A stretch of 64,000 bases of DNA from Streptomyces antioxidans (GTDB taxonomy: Bacteria; Actinomycetota; Actinomycetes; Streptomycetales; Streptomycetaceae). The notes beneath the pieces were generated by a model. It was given only the letters and a program-made list of their open reading frames with translations. It searched no databases and was not told the origin of the DNA. Location of the stretch: the NCBI RefSeq assembly GCF_000968685.2, contig NZ_LAKD02000002.1, positions 32,668 to 96,667 of the forward strand, in the 5' to 3' direction. Positions 1-8,679 of the stretch are shown here, piece after piece. Each line of letters opens with the position of its first letter. The stretch's first letter is position 1. A program made the translations under genes and the position numbers.

Positions 1-45
1 GCCGCTCAGCGGCCGTACTCCCTACTCCGGCGGGCTGACCTCGTT

Positions 46-1575
46 TTACCTGTGCGGTCGCGTCCGCAGCAGCTTCTTGTCCGGCTTGCCCGCGTCCGTC
101 AGCGGCAGTTGTTCGGCGAAGGTGATGCGCGCCGGTTCGTACATGGCTCCGCGCTGTTTGCGGACCATGGCCCGCAGTTCGCCTGCGTCCACCTCAGCCT
201 CCGGGGCCCGTACCACCACCGCGTGCACCTGTTCCGTCCGGTCGCTGTCGGGCACGCCGAAGACCGCGCTCTGCAGTACCTGGGGGTGGGAGTTGAGGAG
301 GTCCTCCAGTTCGGTGGTGTAGACGTGGCCGCCGACCACGACGATCATGTCCTTGATCCGGTCGACGATGGTCAAGTAGCCCTCGTTGTCCAGGAATCCG
401 ACGTCGCCGGTGTGCAGCCAGCCGTCCCGCAGTACCTCGGCTGTGAGCTCGGGTTGCTTCCAGTAGCCCTGCATGACGTGCTGGGAGCGGACGCAGATCT
501 CGCCGTGTGCGCCGTGGGGCAGGTCGTGGCCGTCCGGGTCGCGGATGGCCACCTCGACGCCGTCGAGGACCCTGCCCGCGGAGCGCAGCCGTTCGGGGCG
601 GTCCGGGTCGTGGTCCTTGGGCCCGAGGACGCTGATGCTGCCGGACTCGGTCTGGCCGTAGCCCTGCAGGAGGACGGGGCCGAAGCGGCGTATCGCATCG
701 GCGATGCGGGCCGGGGACGCCTGGCAGCCGCCGTACATCAGCTGACGCAGGCTTGAGGTGTCGGTACGGCCCGCGTCCGGGTGATCCATGAGCCGGTACA
801 GGAGCGGCGGCAGCAAGTAGAGGTGGGTGATGCGCTCGCGTTCGATCGCCGCGAGCACCTGGCCCGGGTCGAAGTCCTCCAGCAGGACCACGGTGCCGCC
901 TTCGGCCAGCAGGTGGTCAGCGATCAGCCCGGCACCGTGCGCGAGGGTGGTGGCCACCAACTGCCGGGGCAGGGCGGCCTCTTCCCCGCGGGGCGTGCGG
1001 GGCATCCGACCGGCCCTCTCGAAGCTGGTGCAGATGCCCTTGGGATGGCCGGTGGTGCCGCCGGTGTGGCGGATGGAACAGATGTCCCCGGGGCGGGCCA
1101 GGCCCGATATCGGCTCAGCGGACTCGGCGGCAGCCAGCTCCAGCAGGTCGGTGCCCAGCTTGCTGACGCCGAGCGTCAGGACGTGCGGCACCGGGGCCTG
1201 GGCGATGACCTCGGCGGCCTGCTCGGCGTAAGCGGGATCGACGATCAGCGCCTGGGTCTCCACGTCGCGCACGATGGCGGCCTGGGCGTCGGCGGAGAGC
1301 TTGTTGTAGAGGTGGTTGACCTGGCAGCCGACCAGGTTGGCGGCATAGCGGGCGGCCAGGGCCTCGGGGAGATTGCCGCTGAGCAGCGTCACGGTCTGCC
1401 CGCGCCCAAGGCCCTGGGCGCGCAGTGCGTGTGCCAACCGGTGGACCAGGTCGCGGAGTTGCCCGGCGGTGATCCGTCGGCCTTGGTGAACCAGCGCCTC
1501 GTGTGTGGGGGCGGCCCCGAGCGAATCCAGGATGTCATCCGCGAACGAGCGGAAAGGCAGGGAAGTTACGGACAT
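46..1575 (-). CDS. AMP-dependent acyl-CoA synthetase/ligase
   Basis: A 509-aa ANL-superfamily adenylating enzyme that would activate a carboxylic acid, probably a fatty or aryl acid, to its acyl-CoA via an acyl-adenylate. Visible motifs in order are the P-loop TGGTTGHPKG, the GYGQTESG adenylate motif, the WLHTGDVG hinge region, DRIKDMIVVGG, and a C-terminal LPLTDAGKPDKK carrying the catalytic lysine. The frame stays open far upstream, but the ATG at 1575 is chosen because AGGAGG lies directly before it and homology to the family starts there. It lies on the same strand as a TetR gene that ends about 370 bp upstream. The substrate cannot be deduced. Confidence 0.9.
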   Translation of the reverse strand: MSVTSLPFRSFADDILDSLGAAPTHEALVHQGRRITAGQLRDLVHRLAHALRAQGLGRGQTVTLLSGNLPEALAARYAANLVGCQVNHLYNKLSADAQAAIVRDVETQALIVDPAYAEQAAEVIAQAPVPHVLTLGVSKLGTDLLELAAAESAEPISGLARPGDICSIRHTGGTTGHPKGICTSFERAGRMPRTPRGEEAALPRQLVATTLAHGAGLIADHLLAEGGTVVLLEDFDPGQVLAAIERERITHLYLLPPLLYRLMDHPDAGRTDTSSLRQLMYGGCQASPARIADAIRRFGPVLLQGYGQTESGSISVLGPKDHDPDRPERLRSAGRVLDGVEVAIRDPDGHDLPHGAHGEICVRSQHVMQGYWKQPELTAEVLRDGWLHTGDVGFLDNEGYLTIVDRIKDMIVVVGGHVYTTELEDLLNSHPQVLQSAVFGVPDSDRTEQVHAVVVRAPEAEVDAGELRAMVRKQRGAMYEPARITFAEQLPLTDAGKPDKKLLRTRPHR

Positions 1576-1616
1576 ATCAATTTCCTCCTGATGTGCGTTG
1601 TGCTGTTCTTGCGCAC

Positions 1617-1889
1617 TCACCCGAGCGTTACGGCGAGCAGGGTGGGCGAGCGGCTGTGCTGGTGCATCACATCCGTCACTGCTCTGCTTGGCGAAGACCG
1701 AAGAGTTCCTGGTTCTCGGCCCGGTACAGGGCTCGCGGGCCGGGTGCTCCAGGAAGCGACGACCCGGGGCGGCGGGCTTGCCCGTGATCCGCGCCGCCGA
1801 GGCCCCGAGCCGACAGCGACGGTCGCCGTGACTGCGGTGGTGACAACGGCACCGGTGGTAACCGTGCGCCGGACCTTCGTTCTTGTCAT
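1617..1889 (-). CDS. Possible small secreted protein, perhaps frameshifted
   Basis: A 90-codon frame starting with ATG at 1889 behind a plausible ribosome site (GAGGGAAGC). Its first 30 residues look like a signal peptide (MTRTKVRR, then an Ala/Val/Thr-rich stretch). After about residue 30 the sequence becomes Arg/Pro/Ser-rich and unconvincing, while another frame downstream looks more protein-like, so a frameshift near 1800 is possible. It occupies the 370-bp gap between the TetR gene and the acyl-CoA ligase. I recognise no family. It could also be spurious. Confidence 0.25.
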   Translation of the reverse strand: MTRTKVRRTVTTGAVVTTAVTATVAVGSGPRRRGSRASPPPRVVASWSTRPASPVPGREPGTLRSSPSRAVTDVMHQHSRSPTLLAVTLG

Positions 1890-1946
1890 TGCTTCCCTCG
1901 TGACCTGTGAGCCCTGTCCACCCCCGGCGGGGGATGGGAGCAGCGG

Positions 1947-2516
1947 TCAGGCGGTGGTCCAGGTACGGAGAAGGCGGTCGAGGGAATCGATGGTCCAGGT
2001 CCACGACTCGCCGGGATCGGGGCTGCTGTGGGCGTAGGATCCGGCGAGCTCCAGGTCGGTGAAGCCATGGAGGACGGCCCCGAGCAGGCGGACCGCATGG
2101 GTCTGCTCGGGCTCGGGCAGGCCGTAGCCGCGCAGGACGGCCCGCATCATCTGCGAGTGCCGCACCGCGGCGCTGGAGGCCGCGGTCTGCGAGTCGAGCT
2201 GGAAGCGGGAGGCTTGATACCGGCCCGGGTGCTGCCGGGCGTAGTCGCGGTACACGGCAGTGAGTGCGGCCAGGGCGTCCCTTCCGGAGCGCCCCGCCAC
2301 CGCGTCGGCGGCCCGGTCGGCCATCTCCTCCAGGGCAAGCAGGCAGATGCGGGTCTTCAGCTCCTGCGCGTTCGCCACATGGGCGTACAGACTCTGGACC
2401 TTCACGCCGACATGCCGGGCGAGGGCCGACGGGGTCACCTGGCCGAAGCCGACCTCGTCGGCCAGTTCGGCGCCGACCTGGGCCAGTCTGTCCAGGTTCA
2501 GTCCTGCTCGGGTCAT
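1947..2516 (-). CDS. TetR/AcrR-family transcriptional regulator
   Basis: A 189-aa TetR-type repressor with an N-terminal helix-turn-helix (VTPSALARHVGVKVQSLYAHV, about residues 20-40) followed by an all-helical ligand domain with a WHG-like C-terminal fold. ATG at 2516 is preferred over in-frame upstream codons because GGAGGAG sits eight bases before it. A 25-bp inverted repeat lies 35 bp upstream and is probably its own operator. It precedes the acyl-CoA ligase on the same strand and may control it. The ligand is unknown, though an acyl-CoA would fit the neighbour. Confidence 0.85.
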   Translation of the reverse strand: MTRAGLNLDRLAQVGAELADEVGFGQVTPSALARHVGVKVQSLYAHVANAQELKTRICLLALEEMADRAADAVAGRSGRDALAALTAVYRDYARQHPGRYQASRFQLDSQTAASSAAVRHSQMMRAVLRGYGLPEPEQTHAVRLLGAVLHGFTDLELAGSYAHSSPDPGESWTWTIDSLDRLLRTWTTA

Positions 2517-2550
2517 GATTGCTCCTCCGCTCCAACGAAGGCCATCATGC

Positions 2551-2575
2551 ATTTGCCTGAAGCTTTCAGGCAAAT
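2551..2575. promoter_or_regulatory. Inverted repeat, probable TetR operator
   Basis: Two perfect 10-bp arms, ATTTGCCTGA and TCAGGCAAAT, around the centre AGCTT. It lies 35 bp upstream of the TetR start at 2516, a typical place for an autoregulatory operator. Assignment to this regulator is inferred from position only. Confidence 0.6.
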
Positions 2576-3051
2576 CTATTCCCGGCTCCACTTCCGCACC
2601 GCCGACGTCACCGGGGCCGTCGACTCGCCCGAGGGGGCGCGGCCATCCAACCCGGCGACACCATCCAGGGGTGGCCTCCGAGTTCTCGCGCCTGGCCACA
2701 TGGGAAACCGTCACACCGGTCCCGCTAGTGTCCGGTTTGTGTGGCTCGCGTCACTCTTCGATGCGAGAAGGGCGGCCCGTCCTCCAGCGGCTGGTGGGCC
2801 AGCGCAGCCGTGCCTCCGGCTGAACCGTCGGCGCCGTGGTCTCGTTGTTGCTCGCCAGAGGACACACCCGAAGTCAGACAGGACCGGTCCGAACGGCCCT
2901 TTCTGGAACTACACGAATAAATCCGACATGTCGCGGCGGTCATCTCCCGCATCTCCCACCGGCCCTGGTGGCCGCTGACCGAGGAGTGCGGGGCCTTCCA
3001 CGCGGCGGTCTTGCTATGACTCAGATCACTCCTCCAAGGGTGGCCGGTGGT
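2576..3051. other. Intergenic stretch without a supported gene
   Basis: About 475 bp in which no frame shows convincing coding character on either strand. Short frames are Arg/Pro/Ser-rich shadows without ribosome sites. It may hold a decayed gene, but I could not match it to a family. Confidence 0.4.
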
Positions 3052-3082
3052 GGCACTAAATGTCAGAGTGGCAGTTAGTGTC
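3052..3082. promoter_or_regulatory. Shared operator motif, copy 1 (31-bp dyad)
   Basis: Imperfect dyad with 14-bp arms: GGCACTAAATGTCA, a 3-bp spacer, then TGGCAGTTAGTGTC. Eleven of 14 positions are symmetric. It is nearly the same as the dyad at 7182-7212 and lies about 117 bp upstream of the small secreted protein at 3199. It is inferred to bind the TetR paralogues encoded nearby. Confidence 0.6.
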
Positions 3083-3198
3083 ACTCGGGTGTGCGAGGGC
3101 AGCACGTCGACCAAGACGCGTTGCAAGCCGCAGAGCCACCACGCACCGGACCCCGGGGCCCTACCTGATGAACAGTGCAGCGCGCAGAAGGAGAATTC

Positions 3199-3453
3199 AT
3201 GAAGTCGTGGCGTTCCCGCATCGCCGCCGGCCTCGTTGTCGGTGCCGCAGCGATCGCAATCCCGCTGACCGCCACCAGTGCTGTCGCCAGCCCCCCGCCC
3301 GGCAGTGGCTGGCACGTGGCTGGTGGTATGACGTACGACTCGAAGGGGCAGTGCGAGGCCGAGGAGCTGTCGAACGCCCAGCACAACGGGTATGACGAGG
3401 TGTGGTGCGACGGTCCGGGCGGTCGCGCCGAGTACACCGTCTGGGTGCGCTGA
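3199..3453 (+). CDS. Small secreted protein
   Basis: An 84-aa precursor with a Sec signal peptide: MKSWRSRIAAG, then a hydrophobic Ala/Val/Ile core, with likely cleavage after the Ala-rich VASPPP boundary near residue 31. The mature part is about 53 residues and holds two cysteines (GQCEAEE and VWCDG) that could form one disulfide. ATG at 3199 follows GAAGGAGAA. It lies downstream of a shared-operator dyad and is followed by a 20-bp-stem hairpin. The pattern resembles other small Streptomyces exported peptides of unknown role, and I cannot assign a function. Confidence 0.75.
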   Translation: MKSWRSRIAAGLVVGAAAIAIPLTATSAVASPPPGSGWHVAGGMTYDSKGQCEAEELSNAQHNGYDEVWCDGPGGRAEYTVWVR

Positions 3454-3784
3454 CCGCTTCCCGAGGCGCAGAAGAGCCGGCCGCCCTGGCGCGCTGCGCC
3501 GGGGTGACCCGGCTTCCCGATGTCTCACCAACCGCCCCGGTCCATCTGCTGCCGCTTGGGCCGCAGGCCGGTGGGCGGGGGGTGCCCCGGCCGGCGAGCA
3601 GCGCTGATCCTCGTCACCGAGCGGTACCAGTACCACGAGCCGGTCTCGCCGGTCCTCCAAAGGGACCGGCGAGACCGGCTCGCGTCGTGGAGTCACCGGA
3701 CAGGGCGTAGCGCCGTCGTCAGGGCTCCTGCTGCCAGGGCAGGTATCCCGCCCCGTCGTACCGTCCGCGGCGTGTCGTGGTCGC
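3454..3784. other. Intergenic region with terminator
   Basis: About 330 bp between the secreted-protein gene and the end of the first TetR paralogue. Apart from the strong hairpin at 3636-3682 I see no gene or repeat in it. Confidence 0.5.
3636..3682. terminator. Very stable 20-bp-stem hairpin
   Basis: Perfect 20-bp stem: the left arm at 3636-3655 begins CGAGCCGG and the right arm at 3663-3682 is its exact reverse complement, with a 7-nt loop. It lies between the convergent secreted-protein gene and TetR gene, so it can act as a bidirectional terminator. It has no clear U-tract, which is common in Streptomyces. Confidence 0.65.
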
Positions 3785-4444
3785 TCAGGTGGTGACGGGA
3801 TCTCCCACGGCTCCGCCGGTGGCCGCGCGTACCGCTCGTGCGATCCGGGCAGGCGCGTCGGCGAAGTCCCGGGGATCGGTGCCCTCCAGGATGGCGGCGC
3901 CGATGTGCTCGTTGAGGACCCGCAGCGCGGCCGAGGCCGCAGCGGCGTGCACGCGTACGTCGAGGTCCTCGGCCGGAAGTCCGAGTCGCCCCGCGATGAT
4001 CTCGGCCATCTCGCGCTCTACTTGGTCGCATGCCATCAGCCAGGCCGTACGGATGGCCGGCTCGGTGTCGGCCAGCCGGATCATCTTGATCGCGAGCTCG
4101 GTGTCCATCCGCTCCACGTCACTGGCCTCACGACCGAACTTGCTGCTCTCCGCGGCGAAGTGCACCTCCAGCGAGAGCTGCGGAGGCCAGCTGCGCAGCG
4201 TGGACATCTCCCACTCCACGCCCCGCATCACGATGGGCTCGGCGCAGCTCTCCTTGCTGCGGAAGTGGCGCCAGATGGTGCGCGTCGACAGGCCCACGGC
4301 CTCGGCGATCTGATCGCCGCTGGTCGCGTCCACACCCTGCGCCCAGAAGAGCCGGGATGCTTCCCGTGAGACATCCAGACGCAGGCGGTGGCGCCGCTGA
4401 TCACTCATGCCGCCACGTCCCTTGGTCGGTGCCGTACCGGCCAT
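3785..4444 (-). CDS. TetR-family regulator, paralogue 1
   Basis: A 219-aa TetR repressor. The HTH region includes GDQIAEAVGLSTRTIWRHF, followed by the signature KESCAEP and an effector domain with KMIRLADTEPA. It is a close paralogue of the protein at 8927-9547, with long identical stretches through the HTH and the LADTEPA region. ATG at 4444 has AAGGAGT upstream; an internal ATG at 4408 aligns better with the paralogue's start but lacks a good ribosome site. A half operator (4481-4494) lies just upstream, and the MFS exporter is encoded next to it on the same strand, so autoregulation and exporter control are likely. Confidence 0.85.
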   Translation of the reverse strand: MAGTAPTKGRGGMSDQRRHRLRLDVSREASRLFWAQGVDATSGDQIAEAVGLSTRTIWRHFRSKESCAEPIVMRGVEWEMSTLRSWPPQLSLEVHFAAESSKFGREASDVERMDTELAIKMIRLADTEPAIRTAWLMACDQVEREMAEIIAGRLGLPAEDLDVRVHAAAASAALRVLNEHIGAAILEGTDPRDFADAPARIARAVRAATGGAVGDPVTT

Positions 4445-4480
4445 CCCCTTACTCCTTGCTCCCGACTGCAGGTGAAAGGA

Positions 4481-4498
4481 TGGCATTTAGTGACGCCA
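4481..4498. promoter_or_regulatory. Shared operator motif, copy 2 (single arm)
   Basis: TGGCATTTAGTGACGCCA. The 14 bases at 4481-4494 are, on the minus strand, identical to the left arm of the dyad at 7182-7212. It is itself a short palindrome ended by TGGC and GCCA and lies 37 bp upstream of the TetR start at 4444. It is probably the autoregulatory operator. Confidence 0.6.
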
Positions 4499-4575
4499 AT
4501 GACCAGCCAGCCGATCACGCAGGGTGCCTGGGACGATCCACCGTCCCGGCCACCCTGCTGTTCCGGTCTCGTTCG

Positions 4576-6363
4576 TCACGGCCGCCCGGACTGGACGGAA
4601 CCGACCCCTGGCCGGGGGGTTCCTCCACCGCCCCTGGTCGACCCCTCGGCGACGTCGGCACGGGGTGTGTCGGCGGGGGCCGGGAGGGCGCGGCAGCCGG
4701 TGGCGATGGCGCTCTCCCCGGCGAGTCGCTCCGTGCTGGTGGTCGTCTTGAGCGGCTTCTCCTCGATGAACAGGACGGCGATCAGCGCCAGCAGGGCGAA
4801 CGGGGTGGCGCAGAGGAAGAGTTCGGCGGTGGCGGTGCCGTAGGCGTTCTCCACGAGCGTGCGCAAGGGGGCGGGCAGGGGCGTCGCGTCGGGGACACCG
4901 TGCCCGGCTGCGCCTCCCGGCGTGTCACCTCCCGCCGCGCGGCCGGCGGACAGTTCGATGGCGACGCGGTGGGCGAGCACCGCCCCGAGGACGCTGGTGC
5001 CCACGGTCCCGCCCATGCTGCGCGAGAAGGACAGGACGGAGGTGGCGCTGCCCAGGGTGTCGGCGGGCACGTCGTTCTGCGCGGCGAGGACCAGGTTCTG
5101 CATCAGCATGCCGACGCCGGTCCCCAGGACGGCCATGTAGACGCTCAGCACAAAGAAGGGCGTGTGGGATCCGATGGTGGACAGCAGGGCGAGGCCGGCG
5201 GTCATGAGGACGGCGCCTGCCACGAGGTACCGCTTCCACCTGCCGGTCGCGCTGATCCGGTGTCCGGCGAAGGTGGAGGCGGTGAGCGATCCCAGGATCA
5301 GCGGCAGGCTCATCAGACCGGCGGTCGTGGGCGACTTGCCCATGGCCACCTGGAAGAACTGTGAGAGGAAGACGGTGCCGCCGAAGAGGCCGACACCGGC
5401 CAGCAGGGAGGCCAGGCTGGTCAGCGCCACGGTGCGGATGCGGAAGATGCTCAGCGGGATGATCGGCTCGGCGGCCCGGGACTCGACCCGGACGGCAGCC
5501 GCCAGCAGCAGCGTTCCGCCACCAACCAGGGCGGCCGTCTGCCAGGAGAACCAGTCGAACGTGCTGCCCGCCATCGAGACCCAGATGAGCAGTGGGCTGA
5601 CACCGGCGACGATCAGGGAGGCACCGATCCAGTCGATCTTCACATCGCGGCGGACGTGCGGAAGGTGCAGCGTGCGCTGCAGCAGCGCGATGGCAAGGAG
5701 CGCGAACGGCACGCCAATGAAGAAGCACCACCGCCAGCCGAGCCAGGAGGTGTCCACCAGGAGGCCGCCGATCAGCGGACCGGCCACGGTGGCGCCGGAG
5801 AAGACGGCGCCGAAGACGCCGGAGTACCTGCCCAGCTTCCGCGGGGGGATGACGGCCGCCATCACGACCTGCGTCAGTGCCGTGAGTCCGCCTGCCCCCA
5901 GGCCCTGCACCACCCGGCTGAAGATCAGCGTGCCGGCACCTTGGGAGAATCCGGCAACGAGCGAGCCGACCACGAACAGTCCCAGCGATATCTGGAGGAG
6001 CAGCTTCTTGCTGCAGAGGTCGGACAGCTTGCCCCACAAGGGAACGGTGGCCGTCATGGCCAGCAGCTCCGCGACGATCACCCAGGTGTACGAGGATTGG
6101 CTCGCCCCCAGCTCGGCGGTGATCCGGGGCAGCGCGTTGGCCACGACGGTTCCGGCGAGGATGGCGACGAACAAGCCGGCCACCAGTCCGGAGACCGCCT
6201 GAAGTACCTGCCGGGGCGGCATCGTCATCGCTTCCGGCTTCGTCGCGGGTGCACCGTCGGTAGTCACCGAGTCTTCCCTGGTCCGTGTCACACCCGGCGA
6301 ACGGTGGATCCGGCGGCGTCGTCGCTCACTCATCCCAGGTCCGATGCGTTTGCGCACCTGCAT
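4576..6363 (-). CDS. DHA2-family MFS drug exporter
   Basis: A membrane transporter of the 14-helix DHA2 (EmrB/QacA) drug:H+ antiporter family, up to 595 aa. Visible hallmarks are the first helix with VAILAGTVVANALPRI, the cytoplasmic loop motif WGKLSDLCSKK, RVVQGLGAGGL in helix 4, and GPLIGGLLVDTSWLGWRWCF (motif C region) in helix 5. ATG at 6363 follows GAGGTGAC; a GTG at 6267 would remove a 32-residue basic cytoplasmic extension and is a reasonable alternative. The C-terminal 60 residues are soluble and Pro/Gly-rich. It lies between a TetR gene and a DUF3159 gene on one strand, so it probably exports the ligand sensed by the TetR proteins. Confidence 0.88.
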   Translation of the reverse strand: MQVRKRIGPGMSERRRRRIHRSPGVTRTREDSVTTDGAPATKPEAMTMPPRQVLQAVSGLVAGLFVAILAGTVVANALPRITAELGASQSSYTWVIVAELLAMTATVPLWGKLSDLCSKKLLLQISLGLFVVGSLVAGFSQGAGTLIFSRVVQGLGAGGLTALTQVVMAAVIPPRKLGRYSGVFGAVFSGATVAGPLIGGLLVDTSWLGWRWCFFIGVPFALLAIALLQRTLHLPHVRRDVKIDWIGASLIVAGVSPLLIWVSMAGSTFDWFSWQTAALVGGGTLLLAAAVRVESRAAEPIIPLSIFRIRTVALTSLASLLAGVGLFGGTVFLSQFFQVAMGKSPTTAGLMSLPLILGSLTASTFAGHRISATGRWKRYLVAGAVLMTAGLALLSTIGSHTPFFVLSVYMAVLGTGVGMLMQNLVLAAQNDVPADTLGSATSVLSFSRSMGGTVGTSVLGAVLAHRVAIELSAGRAAGGDTPGGAAGHGVPDATPLPAPLRTLVENAYGTATAELFLCATPFALLALIAVLFIEEKPLKTTTSTERLAGESAIATGCRALPAPADTPRADVAEGSTRGGGGTPRPGVGSVQSGRP

Positions 6364-6463
6364 GGGGTCACCTCGTCATATATCCGTGGGAACAAACGCC
6401 ACTTGTGCCGGACGGGCCGTGGGAGGCCTGTCCGGCACGGACCGGGAGCGGAGAGGGCGTCCG

Positions 6464-7141
6464 TCAGGTGCGCTTGGCGGGCAGCAGCCCTGCGGCCTTC
6501 AGCCGCTTGTCGGAAGCCCGGGCGGCCCAGGCGACGGCCAGGAAGCCGACGGCGAGGAGCGGGTAGCCCATGGCGATCTTGGCGAAGCCCAGCGAGCCGA
6601 CCTCGTCGGCCTGGTAGAGGTACTGCTGGACGGCGAACCGGGCGCCGAAGATGGCGGCCAGCACCAGGGTGGCGATGTCGTAGTAGCGTCGCGAGCGCTT
6701 GTCCGCCCGCCAGACGGTGCCCTTGCCGGTCGCCGAGTTCCAGATCAGACCGGCCAGGGGCCAGCGCAGCACCACGGAGAGGACGAAGGCGACGGCGCCG
6801 GCCAGGCTCGCCCAGATGCCGATGAGGAAGAAGTCCTTGGCGGATCCCGTGTACCAGGAGATGCCGGCGGCGATCGCCACGCCGAACACGCCGCCGAGCG
6901 CGGGCTGGAGCGACTCCTTGCGCGTCAGCCGCTCCACCGCGATGCCCAAGGCGACGAGGAGGGCGGCGAGGATGCCCACCTTGAGTCCGCCGACGTTGTT
7001 GGCGATGACGAACACCACCGCGGGCAGCGCCGAGAAGATAACCCCCTTGGTGCCGCCCGCCTGCTCGAGCGCCGACTTCTGCTTCCGTCGGCCTGCCGTC
7101 TGCACGTCGGTCGCCGACTCCTGGGGCCTGGTGGTCTGCAT
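6464..7141 (-). CDS. DUF3159 membrane protein
   Basis: A 225-aa integral membrane protein with about six hydrophobic segments and a soluble N-terminal 35 residues. The sequence TGSAKDFFLIGIW and the following helices match the actinobacterial DUF3159 family, whose function is not known. ATG at 7141 follows GGAAGAG. It is the first gene of a minus-strand run with the MFS exporter (100-bp gap), and a 31-bp operator dyad lies 40 bp before its start, so it is probably controlled with the exporter by the adjacent TetR proteins. Confidence 0.8.
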   Translation of the reverse strand: MQTTRPQESATDVQTAGRRKQKSALEQAGGTKGVIFSALPAVVFVIANNVGGLKVGILAALLVALGIAVERLTRKESLQPALGGVFGVAIAAGISWYTGSAKDFFLIGIWASLAGAVAFVLSVVLRWPLAGLIWNSATGKGTVWRADKRSRRYYDIATLVLAAIFGARFAVQQYLYQADEVGSLGFAKIAMGYPLLAVGFLAVAWAARASDKRLKAAGLLPAKRT

Positions 7142-7181
7142 GATGATCAGCTCTTCCGGGTTTTATCTGAGGGGACGGGGT

Positions 7182-7212
7182 GTCACTAAATGCCATTCTG
7201 GCGGTTAGTGAC
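7182..7212. promoter_or_regulatory. Shared operator motif, copy 3 (31-bp dyad)
   Basis: Arms GTCACTAAATGCCA and TGGCGGTTAGTGAC around TTC, symmetric at 12 of 14 positions. It lies 40 bp upstream of the DUF3159 start. The same arms recur at 3052, 4481 and (partly) 9618. This is a candidate target of one or both TetR paralogues. Confidence 0.65.
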
Positions 7213-7736
7213 GCAAGAAATCAATGCGTGCGTCGTGATCTGGGTCACACTTGACGAAGCCCCTGGTCAGCGAGTCGCCCGTCGTTACCTACGGCGGCGC
7301 GGTCCGTACGGCGGTTCGGCGATCACCGTCGACCTGTCCCGGGTTGGCCGGCTCGCTCAGTTCCGATGTCCGACGACCCGCGCGAGTGCGCTGCGGACGA
7401 CGGTGAGGGTCAGGCGCCCGGCGGCGCGTCGGCGCCGCTCCGGCCGCCATGCCCGGCCGCGGCGACAGCCGATGACGGGCTCCAGCGATTGGTTGACCCC
7501 ATATCAGGGCTCTGACCCACACGGGCCCTGATCAGCTAACGTGCGAGGGCACACGTGCCGGCGGTACGTGATGCCCTGATGAGCCGGCGGCGCTTTTCGC
7601 GGCTACGGTCCGGACCGGAGGCTGATGCTCAGCTTCCGAATCCCAGGCCAACGGCTCAGCACGTTGAACAGATGTGGGACGTGTACCAGGCTGGTCGGCT
7701 TGGCGCGGTGGTTGCCGCGCTTCCTGCGCTTCCCCG
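7213..7736. other. Intergenic region, no supported gene
   Basis: About 520 bp without a convincing coding frame. The only structure I see is an 8-bp inverted repeat (ATCAGGGC at 7503-7510 and GCCCTGAT at 7525-7532) that could be a weak terminator or an operator. Confidence 0.4.
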
Positions 7737-8591
7737 CTATGGCCTGTGGCCATCTGACTCATCTCCTACGCGGGTACCAGGCGTTGCATATGTGCACAAC
7801 GCTATGTGTAGGGGATCTACGCCGTGCCGATCGATGCCCTCCGCGCGGGCCGGGTGGGGCGGGTCCGGTGCTGCGTGGAGAAGCGGTTGCAGGCGGCGGA
7901 GGACGTCGAGCTGGGCGGGGTTGTAGAGGTCCTCGATGGCCTTGCCGATCGTCTGTGCGGCGAAGTGCGCGCCGCCCGGGGCGTCGGCGTGCGCGTTCCG
8001 CAGCCCGGGGTGCTCCGCGTGGAGCGCGCGGACGTAAGGGGCGGTGCGCTCGGCCAGATCCTGGCGGGTCTGTTCGTCGGCGTCGGCGGGCAGGGCGGCG
8101 AACTCCGATGCCAAGGGATAGGTGGGACGGCTTCGCAGCAGCTCGGAGTAGGCCCGCAAACCCTGTGGGCCGAGGATTCGGGTCATGACGACGATGAATG
8201 AGCGGTCGACGTCGGACAGTTGTGCTTCTGCGGCGGCCGCGGCGAACTCGGATGGCAGGTCGGTCGTCGCGGCTTGGCGCAGGATGAGGCCGAGTTCGAT
8301 GCGAGCCTGTCGGAGGCGTTCGATGGTGGCGGCGAGTTCGGTGTCGAGAGCGCGCAGGGCTTCTTCGGGTTGGTCGTCGGAGTCGCCCATTGCGGCGATC
8401 TGGGACAGGGAGAACCCGAGGTCGGTCAGGCGTTTGATGCGCAGCACCCGGATGAGGTGAGCGACGCCGTACTGCTTGTAGCCGTTGGCGCGGCGCTCTG
8501 GCTCCTCGAGCAGACCGACCTCGTGGTAATGGCGTACCGCCCGCAGGGTCGTGCCTGCGATCTCGGCGATCTCGCGGGTGCTCCAGGCCAT
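7737..8591 (-). CDS. MerR-family transcriptional regulator
   Basis: A 284-aa regulator with an N-terminal winged MerR helix-turn-helix: MAWSTREIAEIAGTTLRAVR, then HYHEVGLLEEPERRANGYKQY and the second HTH part RIKRLTDLGFSLSQIAAM. A dimerisation helix follows, then a roughly 180-residue C-terminal domain resembling the TipAS-like/effector domains of larger MerR proteins. No metal-binding cysteine cluster is visible. The last 30 residues look unlike a folded domain and may be an extension. The target is unknown, and the upstream gene is a decayed peptidase. Confidence 0.85.
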   Translation of the reverse strand: MAWSTREIAEIAGTTLRAVRHYHEVGLLEEPERRANGYKQYGVAHLIRVLRIKRLTDLGFSLSQIAAMGDSDDQPEEALRALDTELAATIERLRQARIELGLILRQAATTDLPSEFAAAAAEAQLSDVDRSFIVVMTRILGPQGLRAYSELLRSRPTYPLASEFAALPADADEQTRQDLAERTAPYVRALHAEHPGLRNAHADAPGGAHFAAQTIGKAIEDLYNPAQLDVLRRLQPLLHAAPDPPHPARAEGIDRHGVDPLHIALCTYATPGTRVGDESDGHRP

Positions 8592-8679
8592 CGATCGTTC
8601 CCGTGTTTCGAAAGCGGCTTCGTCGACGCGGCCACGCCGACGGGGAGGGTGCCGCGCTTGAGCCGCCGTGAAGGGAGCG

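Noticed and set aside
46..2535. Single 829-aa minus-strand protein covering ligase and regulator
   Set aside because: The upstream 320 codons are Arg/Pro-rich shadow sequence lying over the TetR gene in another frame; the ribosome site and homology place the ligase start at 1575.
7781..7806. Palindromic GCGTTG/CAACGC as operator
   Set aside because: It lies inside the MerR coding sequence and has only 6-bp arms, so chance is likely.
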